8,591 nt of DNA from Ardenticatenia bacterium (GTDB lineage: Bacteria > Chloroflexota > Anaerolineae > Promineifilales > Promineifilaceae), in NCBI GenBank assembly GCA_014237545.1, contig JAACJX010000539.1, positions 1 through 8,591 of the forward strand, written 5' to 3'. Position 1 is the stretch's first letter, and each line of letters begins with the position of its first letter. A program made the translations under genes and the position numbers. Positions 1 through 5,440 of the stretch are shown piece by piece. The notes beneath the pieces are model-generated. The model made no database searches. It was not told the DNA's origin and was given only the letters and a program-made list of their open reading frames with translations.

Positions 1-1636
1 ACCGCTTGGTCAGGCCGGTCAAATGCAACATCTCGCGCAGCGGTTCATTCGGCCGCGCTACCCACAATTCGATTCCCACTCGCTCCAGGTCCGCGTCCAG
101 GTTTTCTAATGCCTCGGCCGCCGTCGAATCGAAATCGCTGATTGCTTCCGCATCGAGAATGACGCATTTTAGATCCGCGCCCGCTAGGGCTACCAGATCG
201 CTCACCCGCTGTGAAAAGTACGAGGCATTGGCAAAAACGAGTGGGGCATCAAAACGATAGACCATCAGGCCCGGCTCGGTCATGACCGGGTCATTGTCGA
301 TGACCTCGCGATAGACCACCCCGCCGCCAATTTCGACGTCGTCCAGCAACGCGTCATGCGGTCTGGAAATATGGAAAATGACGTTTATCAGGGACAGCGT
401 CACCGCGATGAGAATGCCCTGCAAGACGCCGAGGGTGAGGACGCCGATCATAGTCGCCACTGCCAGCCAGGCTTCCGCCGGGCGAATCTGGCGCAAGAAG
501 CGGAAAGCCGGTATGTCGATCAGCCCCAGGGTAGCGACAATGATGATCGCTCCCAGAACGACGGTGGGCAGCGGCTCCAGCAAGGGCGTGAAGAAAAGCA
601 GGAAGATGATTGTCAAAGCCGCGGCGATCAGCCCGACAAGTTGCGTATTGCCGCCCATTTGGTCAACGACGGTTGTGCGCGAGCCGCTGGTTGCCGCCGG
701 AAACCCTTGCAACAGGCCGGCGCCGATATTAGCCATACCGATGGCGATAAATTCCTGGTTGGCATCGATCTTCTGACCGTGCTTCGAAGCAAATACGCGG
801 GCGGTTAGGATTTCGTCGGCGTAGATGAGGATGGTGAGCGCCACGGCGGCCGGCAGAAGAGCGATGATGTCTTGTGCGCTCACGCTGGGGATCGCCAGCG
901 ACGGCAACCCGGCCGGCACCGCGCCCACGACCGCCACACCTTTCGCGGCGAGGTCAAACACGACCGAGGCGATAATGCCGAGTACAACGACGATTAATGG
1001 ACCCGGCAGGGCACGATTGACTCGCCGTATAATAAACAAAATAGCCACGGATACGAGCCCAAGCGCCACTGTCAGGATATTCCACTCATCGGAGCGGCTC
1101 AATACTTCAATGATTTGTCGAAGGAAATAATCGCTTTCGACCTTGATGCCGAACATCTTGCCCATCTGGCTGCCGATAACGATGAGGGATGTACCAGTGA
1201 TGTAACCAATCAGGATCGGTTTGGATAGAAAATCGGTGATGAAACCGAGTTTCAAAATGCCACCCAGGATGGACACCAGGCCGACGAGAATGGCCGCCAG
1301 GGCTGCCAAAGCCGCATACCGAGCGGGGTCACCGGCGGCAAGTGGTGCGACGGCCGTAGCGACCAGAATAGCAGTAGTCGCCTCAGGCCCGATGATGAGC
1401 TGCCTGGAAGTACCGAACAGGGCATACATCACCATGGCCGCCAGGGCGACGTACAACCCGGCCACCGGCGTGACCCCAGCCAGATCGCCATAAGCCATCG
1501 CCGACGGCACGAGCACCGCGAAGACAGTGACCGCCACGACGAGCTCCGTGCGGATCAGCGCGGGATTCAGGCCTTTAAAGAGAGCGAGGCCGGGTATGAA
1601 TCGGGTTATTCCTTTCGGGGCCGGTTCGTGCTTCAT
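1..1636 (-). CDS. SulP family anion (sulfate/bicarbonate-type) permease with STAS domain, 3' end cut by the window
   Basis: Inner-membrane SLC26/SulP transporter; family members move sulfate, bicarbonate or other anions, so the exact substrate is open. The frame starts at ATG 1634-1636 and stays open to the window edge (545 residues seen). Visible features: N-terminal PSAMAYGDLAGVTPVAGLY (about residues 44-62), the classic first SulP motif; IGPEATTAI near 82-90; SKPILIGYITG near 138-148; FPATSGSRTTVVDQMGG near 310-325. A RPHDALLDDV linker and the FANA motif lead into a STAS domain (about residues 446-545) with VILDAEAISDFDSTAAEAL and a terminal REMLHLTGL helix. Only the last few tens of residues should be missing. 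A Shine-Dalgarno AAGGAA (complement of 1644-1649) lies 7 nt before the ATG. It begins 21 nt after the ClC stop, so co-translation with ClC is likely. Family is very sure; substrate is not. Confidence 0.95.
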   Translation of the reverse strand, partial: MKHEPAPKGITRFIPGLALFKGLNPALIRTELVVAVTVFAVLVPSAMAYGDLAGVTPVAGLYVALAAMVMYALFGTSRQLIIGPEATTAILVATAVAPLAAGDPARYAALAALAAILVGLVSILGGILKLGFITDFLSKPILIGYITGTSLIVIGSQMGKMFGIKVESDYFLRQIIEVLSRSDEWNILTVALGLVSVAILFIIRRVNRALPGPLIVVVLGIIASVVFDLAAKGVAVVGAVPAGLPSLAIPSVSAQDIIALLPAAVALTILIYADEILTARVFASKHGQKIDANQEFIAIGMANIGAGLLQGFPAATSGSRTTVVDQMGGNTQLVGLIAAALTIIFLLFFTPLLEPLPTVVLGAIIIVATLGLIDIPAFRFLRQIRPAEAWLAVATMIGVLTLGVLQGILIAVTLSLINVIFHISRPHDALLDDVEIGGGVVYREVIDNDPVMTEPGLMVYRFDAPLVFANASYFSQRVSDLVALAGADLKCVILDAEAISDFDSTAAEALENLDADLERVGIELWVARPNEPLREMLHLTGLTKR

Positions 1637-1657
1637 GTAACAATTCCTTAGGTCTGC

Positions 1658-2938
1658 TTATGAGGCCGGAGTAACGGCGGGCGCATTTGCGGCCGCGCGA
1701 CGGGCATTCCGCAGCGCCAGTAACGCGGTCAGCAAGGCACTGACCACCACAGCAACGGCGATCACCGCGCCAGTTTCCTTCTGCACCAGGGCTGAGGTAA
1801 AGAGCGCCGCGAAGAGTGGCGCTTTCAATGCCGCGACGAGGGCCCCCGCCATCGTCGCCGCGACGGCCACCGGCACCGGGATGCCGGGAAACAGCAAGCT
1901 TAATGCCATGCCCAGCGCGACCCCTGAGAACATGAGGGGGAAGATGTAGCCGCCTTTCCAGCCGGTAGAGAGCAAAAGGGAAGTGGCGAAGAGTTTGGCG
2001 ACCGCCATCACGATCAACATCGCAACGCCGATCTCGGCCGAACGGGCAATTAACTCAACCGTTTCGGACTCACCCGAGAACAATGTCAGCGGCAAAAACG
2101 CGCCGATGAGCCCCATCCCCAGGCCGCCAACCAACCCGCGCAGCACCACACGGGACTTCATGATTTCAAAGAAGCCTTTCAAACGCTGGAGTGAAACCAT
2201 GAACAGCAAGCCAACTGCCCCGCCGATCAGGCCCAGCGGCACGGCATAGAACAAATCCGTCAACCGCGGATCATAAGCCGGAAACCGGTATAACGTCTGG
2301 AAAAAGGCCCCGCTCAGCAAGACGAAAACGATTGTGGCGACGGCCGATGACAGCAGACTGGGGAACAGCACCCAGAAATAGGCCATCCGGCCACTGGCAC
2401 TTCCCTGGGCTGATTCCAGGCCCAGGATCGCGCCACCGAACGGCGACGTGATAAAGGCGGCGAGCATACCGCTGATGCCGGAGTACCCCAACGTGCGCGT
2501 TTCCTGTTCATTCAGCTTGAGTTTGTCGGCCATGAGCGTGCCGATGCCGCCGGAGGCGTCAGCCAGTGGCGCTTCGGGGCCGAGGCTGCCGCCGGCGACG
2601 AGCGACACGAAAGCCGTAATGACGATACCGGGCGCGTTGCGATAGTCAAAGCGCCCGGTCTTGCCGAACTCTTGCATGACTTCGGCGAATATGCCGGTGT
2701 GGTCGCCGAACAGCTTTACCAGTAACCCGACCAGTAGACCGCCGAGAGCGCAGACCACGATAGTAAAGATGCGCGGGTCCATATTCAGCGCCAGGGCCGC
2801 TTCTTCCCACAGAAGGTGTGTCCCTTGATGAACAAGGGCGACGAAGGCAAAGGTGACCAGGGCGGTGATCAAGCCCAACAGGGCGACCAGTGCCAGAAGT
2901 TTGATGTAGGGACCGGGTCTGGCTTGTGGGTCTATCAT
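1658..2938 (-). CDS. Divergent voltage-gated ClC-type chloride channel/anion transporter
   Basis: Membrane protein of the ClC superfamily, 426 residues, about ten or more hydrophobic segments, no cytosolic CBS domains. Family landmarks are present but altered. GGSLGPEAPLADASGG (117-131) matches the GREGP region and keeps the gating glutamate (E122) with P and A replacing R and G. GWKGGYIFPLMFSG (326-339) matches GGxFxP. FSGESE lies at 288-292. SPFGGAILGLES (165-176) aligns with the segment carrying the two glutamates of the E. coli antiporter ClC-ec1; the first is kept (E175) and the second, the proton glutamate, is S176. The usual GSGIP selectivity motif is replaced by GDHTGIFAEV (78-87). 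These variants recall the YfeO-like ClC branch. ATG 2936-2938 has a strong AAGGAG (complement of 2947-2952) 8 nt upstream and lies 29 nt after the AI-2E gene. Transported ion and channel-versus-antiporter mode are undetermined. Confidence 0.92.
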   Translation of the reverse strand: MIDPQARPGPYIKLLALVALLGLITALVTFAFVALVHQGTHLLWEEAALALNMDPRIFTIVVCALGGLLVGLLVKLFGDHTGIFAEVMQEFGKTGRFDYRNAPGIVITAFVSLVAGGSLGPEAPLADASGGIGTLMADKLKLNEQETRTLGYSGISGMLAAFITSPFGGAILGLESAQGSASGRMAYFWVLFPSLLSSAVATIVFVLLSGAFFQTLYRFPAYDPRLTDLFYAVPLGLIGGAVGLLFMVSLQRLKGFFEIMKSRVVLRGLVGGLGMGLIGAFLPLTLFSGESETVELIARSAEIGVAMLIVMAVAKLFATSLLLSTGWKGGYIFPLMFSGVALGMALSLLFPGIPVPVAVAATMAGALVAALKAPLFAALFTSALVQKETGAVIAVAVVVSALLTALLALRNARRAAANAPAVTPAS

Positions 2939-2967
2939 GATAACATCTCCTTACTGACGATTACGGG

Positions 2968-4026
2968 TCAGCTCTCCGTCGTTATCGCTTCCTTCGTTGC
3001 GCCGGCCGATTCAATGCCCATGATCCGGGCCAGCCATTGGGTGCTTTCATTGCCCCGGAACACGAGGACCAGCAAGACCGTGATGGGCATGGACAGTAAA
3101 GCGCCGACCGGGCCTAATAACCAGGCCCAGAAGAAAAAGGAAACAAACACAATGGTGGGCGATAACTGCAGGCGCTTGCCGGTGTAACCCGGTTCCAGGA
3201 CATTCTCGATCAGCATGTTGAGAGCAGTAATACCGATGACGATTATGGCTGCCTGAGGCCAGCCGAACTCGGCCAGAGCCAGAAGGGACGGTGGGATCAT
3301 GGCCGTGGCCAGGCCGATGTAGGGAATGTAGCTTAGAAAAAAGGCCAGCACGCCCCATAGGGGGGCATAATCGACGCCCACGATCAAACACAGCAGGGTT
3401 ACGCCCACGCCAGTGATGAGGTTCAACCGGGACCGAATGGCGAAGTACTGGACCGCTGTGCCCGCGACGGCCGGCAGCTGGCTCAGCATCGGCCGGCCGA
3501 TGACGGCGTCGCTGCGGACAATCCCCTCAAATCGCTTTGATTCCAGCAGAAAGAAAATGACGATCACCAGGCTTACCAGCGCGTTACTGGCGGCGTTGGC
3601 CATCGCGCCCACCAAACCACCCAGCGCGGCCGTACCGAGGGACGCCGCCGTTTCAGATAAAGCCGTAAGGTTCACCCCTGAATTGGCCACGGCAGTCGAA
3701 AGCTCGGTCATTCGCGCGTTCAACTGGTCTGTATACAAAGCCAGGCCTGTTTGCAGCCGCCCAGCACTTACGAGGACAAGCAGAATCAGGCCGATACCGG
3801 CGATCAAGAGAAAGACGACCAGTACTAACAAGGCCAGCCCGCGCTTGATGCCTTTACGCTGCAGCCACTGGAACACGGGCAGGGCCAGGGCGGCCAGAAA
3901 AAAGGCGAAAAAGAGCGGTACCAGGACCACGCTAAACAAGCGTAGCAGCGCCAGCACGAAGCCTACCAGCGCAAAACTGGCCAGGGCGCGGGTTATGGGT
4001 GAGAGTGTCAAACCTTTGTCGTTCAT
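2968..4026 (-). CDS. AI-2E family transporter (PerM/YdiK/TqsA-type membrane protein)
   Basis: Member of the AI-2E transporter family (formerly UPF0118), 352 residues, close to the usual family length. Hydrophobic segments sit near residues 12-32, 33-50, 64-86, 146-161, 203-218, 222-240, 258-278 and 291-323, with a soluble loop (about 88-140) in the first half. Diagnostic C-terminal motifs: FLSYIPYIG (230-238), NVLEPGYTGKRLQLSP (275-290) and GPVGALLSMP (305-314). Characterised members range from autoinducer-2 export (TqsA) to Na+/H+ antiport in some bacteria, so the name says little about substrate; beside ClC and SulP an ion role is as plausible as signalling. An in-frame TGA lies five codons upstream of ATG 4024-4026 with no start codon between, which fixes this start as the earliest possible. 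Its ribosome site is poor (only GAG), unlike its neighbours, so it may be translated weakly or be coupled to a leader structure. Confidence 0.93.
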   Translation of the reverse strand: MNDKGLTLSPITRALASFALVGFVLALLRLFSVVLVPLFFAFFLAALALPVFQWLQRKGIKRGLALLVLVVFLLIAGIGLILLVLVSAGRLQTGLALYTDQLNARMTELSTAVANSGVNLTALSETAASLGTAALGGLVGAMANAASNALVSLVIVIFFLLESKRFEGIVRSDAVIGRPMLSQLPAVAGTAVQYFAIRSRLNLITGVGVTLLCLIVGVDYAPLWGVLAFFLSYIPYIGLATAMIPPSLLALAEFGWPQAAIIVIGITALNMLIENVLEPGYTGKRLQLSPTIVFVSFFFWAWLLGPVGALLSMPITVLLVLVFRGNESTQWLARIMGIESAGATKEAITTES

Positions 4027-4070
4027 ATGTTCTCGAACTCAGTGGTACCGCATCACCCAAATATTGGTGG

Positions 4071-4101
4071 AATCTAGGAGCCCGATAAGGGCTCCTGGAT
4101 T
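4071..4101 (-). terminator. Strong inverted repeat between the DUF1269 and AI-2E genes (possible terminator or processing hairpin)
   Basis: AGGAGCCC (4076-4083), loop GATAA, GGGCTCCT (4089-4096) is a perfect 8-bp stem. It extends through one non-Watson-Crick pair (4075/4097) into a further 4-5 bp (AATC with GATT, down to 4071/4101). On the minus strand the bases after it are CCACCAATATTTGG, which are not a U-tract, so a classical Rho-independent terminator is only partly supported. It lies about 42 nt past the DUF1269 stop and about 45 nt before the AI-2E start, and could separate expression of the transporter trio from upstream genes. Confidence 0.5.
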
Positions 4102-4108
4102 GTTTATC

Positions 4109-4124
4109 GGGGATTAACGTCCCC
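4109..4124 (-). other. Second, smaller inverted repeat downstream of the DUF1269 gene
   Basis: GGGGA (4109-4113), six-base loop, TCCCC (4120-4124). It overlaps an 8-bp palindrome CCCTAGGG (4122-4129) and a competing TTAAC/GTTAA pair (4114-4118 with 4129-4133). The pairings exclude one another, so this RNA could fold in more than one way. It starts 19 nt after the DUF1269 stop, next to the larger hairpin at 4071-4101. Function unknown. Confidence 0.35.
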
Positions 4125-4143
4125 TAGGGTTAATTTCCAGTGT

Positions 4144-4647
4144 CTACTCCTGCGGAGCAGGCTCTGCTTCGGCCGCGGCGACAGCCTCTTCAACGATTTC
4201 TTCGGCCACCTCATACGATTCGGCCGCCATGCCGCCCAGTTCGGTCAGCTTGGTGGTGACCGCTTCTGCCTCTTCGGCCTTCACCAGGACGCCGACGGCC
4301 GCTTTGCCGTCATTCAGATAACCGTCGATCTTGGCCATCTGTTCTTTGGAGATGCCCAAACCTTTGTGGAAGAGCGCGCCGATGATGCTGCCGCCAACGA
4401 TGCCGCCCAGGAGAGAAATGCCGCCGGAAAGCACAGCGGCGATGACGCCGAGGATTGCGCCCACACCGGTATTGCGTTTGCCGACCTTTTGGGTCTTGAC
4501 CTTGCCTGTTTTATCCTTGACCAGGATGCCGATCGCCCCCAGCTTGATCTCCTTCGTGGCTTTGTCCCACTGCTTCACCGCGTTGACAGCCTCGTCGGCC
4601 GCCCCTTCGTTTCCAAAATAAACCAGTACCAGTTGTTTTTTCGACAT
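4144..4647 (-). CDS. DUF1269 family protein with glycine-rich membrane hairpin and acidic tail
   Basis: 167 residues, fits the DUF1269 family, whose function is not established. Order: an N-terminal alpha/beta segment (VLVYFGNEGAADEAVNAVKQW, then a basic stretch with VKDKTGKVKTQKVGKR, residues 7-58); a glycine-rich hydrophobic core (GVGAILGVIAAVLSGG then LLGGIVGGSIIGALF, 61-93) with GxxxG-like spacing suited to helix packing in a membrane or to oligomerisation; a second alpha/beta segment (GISKEQMAKIDGYL then AAVGVLVKAEEAEAV, 98-130); and a Glu/Ala-rich acidic tail (about 143-167). DUF1269 proteins often occur beside other small stress-related membrane proteins, as here with HdeD-like DUF308. 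ATG 4645-4647 has AGGAG (complement of 4654-4658) 6 nt upstream; stop TAG at 4144-4146. The family call is good; any role would be a guess. Confidence 0.85.
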   Translation of the reverse strand: MSKKQLVLVYFGNEGAADEAVNAVKQWDKATKEIKLGAIGILVKDKTGKVKTQKVGKRNTGVGAILGVIAAVLSGGISLLGGIVGGSIIGALFHKGLGISKEQMAKIDGYLNDGKAAVGVLVKAEEAEAVTTKLTELGGMAAESYEVAEEIVEEAVAAAEAEPAPQE

Positions 4648-4669
4648 TTGAATCTCCTATCACTAAAGG

Positions 4670-4691
4670 GTTGCTACGTTGTTGCTCCGTT
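4670..4691. repeat. Two tandem copies of an 11-bp unit
   Basis: GTTGCTACGTT (4670-4680) is followed at once by GTTGCTCCGTT (4681-4691), differing at one base. It lies in the untranslated leader just upstream of the DUF1269 ribosome binding site (4654-4658). It could be a protein-binding site or slippage-born repeat. With only two units it may be chance. Confidence 0.4.
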
Positions 4692-4715
4692 GTGTGTGGT
4701 GAAGCTTGCCACAGA

Positions 4716-4744
4716 GGTGCCGTCACGCATTGCGCGACGGCACC
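4716..4744 (-). terminator. Hairpin downstream of the HdeD-like gene
   Basis: GGTGCCGTC (4716-4724) pairs perfectly with GACGGCACC (4736-4744). The interior continues as A/C mismatch then CGC-ATT-GCG, giving a 9-bp stem plus mismatch plus 3-bp stem with a triloop. It begins 11 nt after the stop of the HdeD-like gene. On the minus strand the following bases (TCTGTGGCAAGC) hold no U-tract, so it may be an mRNA-stabilising or attenuating structure rather than a complete terminator. Confidence 0.5.
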
Positions 4745-4755
4745 CGCCAGATAAA

Positions 4756-5328
4756 TCAGGCGTTTCGCTGTTGGAAAGCCCGGATGATCACGAAGAAACC
4801 GCCGACGAAGGCCCAAATAGCCGCGACCCAGATCATCGCCAGCCCTGAACCCAATTGGGCATAGTCGCCGATGAGGATAAGGCCGAAGATGATGCCGATG
4901 ATGCCGAGTGCGCCAAGCCCCCAACCGCCGCCTTTGAAGGCCATAATCAGGGCGACCGTGCCCTGCATCAAACCCCAGATACCCAGCATGAGCACGAAGA
5001 TGCGCGGCAAGGCCAGGCCCGCGGCGACGGGATAAGAGACGATATAGAAACCGGCCATAATGCTGATGAGCCCCATGAAGAGCTTCCAGCCCCAGCCGGT
5101 GTGGTCGGTGAACATGTGCCCCAGGTCCAGGACGCCGCTGATAATCCGGTAGATGCCCAGCAGGTTGACCAGCAGCATATAGGTCTCGATCCGGTCTTTG
5201 GCCGGGGCCCACAGCAGGATCGCGCCGATAATGACCATGGCGATACCCTGGATGAGCAGGAAGCCCCACGGCCGCGCCTTTGATTCCAGCGCGGTAGGGG
5301 ATGCTGACGGTGCGGTAATAGTTGTCAT
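4756..5328 (-). CDS. HdeD-like DUF308 six-helix membrane protein
   Basis: 190 residues, matching the size and layout of the HdeD/DUF308 family (E. coli HdeD is linked to acid resistance at high cell density). After a short polar Ser/Thr/Ala N-terminus (1-19), six hydrophobic segments lie near 20-41, 48-70, 82-103, 107-129, 136-154 and 160-183. The family's repeated small-residue helices are visible (IQGIAMVIIGAILLWAP at 26-42, LISIMAGFYIVSYPVAAG at 87-104, LGIIGIIFGLILIG at 141-154). The usual charged/aromatic pattern GIYRIISGVLDL (58-69) is present. ATG 5326-5328 is preceded by CAGGAG (complement of 5338-5343) 9 nt upstream. It lies between the arylsulfatase and DUF1269 genes. A direct acid-resistance role is inferred from the family name only and is untested outside enterobacteria. 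Confidence 0.87.
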   Translation of the reverse strand: MTTITAPSASPTALESKARPWGFLLIQGIAMVIIGAILLWAPAKDRIETYMLLVNLLGIYRIISGVLDLGHMFTDHTGWGWKLFMGLISIMAGFYIVSYPVAAGLALPRIFVLMLGIWGLMQGTVALIMAFKGGGWGLGALGIIGIIFGLILIGDYAQLGSGLAMIWVAAIWAFVGGFFVIIRAFQQRNA

Positions 5329-5394
5329 GAGTGGTTTCTCCTGTAATTAAAAAATGCAGTTGATTGCAAAAGTAAATCGTTGTCGCCGAGAATG

Positions 5395-5433
5395 ATTGTT
5401 CCCCGCGAAGGAAAAGCCCGCGCGGGGAACAAT
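5395..5433 (-). terminator. Perfect 13-bp inverted repeat downstream of the arylsulfatase gene
   Basis: ATTGTTCCCCGCG (5395-5407) and CGCGGGGAACAAT (5421-5433) are exact reverse complements around a 13-nt loop. It is the longest perfect stem in the window and starts 7 nt after the sulfatase TAA. The loop edge also holds a palindrome CCCGCGCGGG (5417-5426), which allows an alternative fold. The bases after it on the minus strand are CATTCTCGGCG, with no run of T, but the lower stem itself is A/T-rich. Most likely it ends or attenuates the sulfatase message, or protects its 3' end. Confidence 0.6.
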
Positions 5434-5440
5434 AGATGGG

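Noticed and set aside
356..1493. Several plus-strand frames opposite the SulP gene
   Set aside because: All are antisense to the continuous SulP frame, which holds its motifs in the correct order from TM1 to STAS.
2968..4026. Reading the AI-2E gene as evidence for autoinducer-2 quorum sensing
   Set aside because: The family name comes from one E. coli member; other members are ion antiporters, and no lsr or luxS gene is in the window.
3413..4117. Plus-strand 234-codon frame opposite the AI-2E gene
   Set aside because: Ser/Thr/Arg-rich composition without hydrophobic or domain pattern; the opposite strand carries clear AI-2E motifs.
4511..5269. Minus-strand 252-codon frame spanning the HdeD-like gene and the start of the DUF1269 gene
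   Set aside because: It is a frame-shifted reading of both genes, rich in His, Arg and Gly, with no domain; the overlapping frames match known families.
5346..5376. TTTACT ... TTTAAT on the minus strand as a promoter for the HdeD-like gene
   Set aside because: The spacer is 19 nt and the transcription start would fall inside the ribosome binding site, leaving no usable leader.
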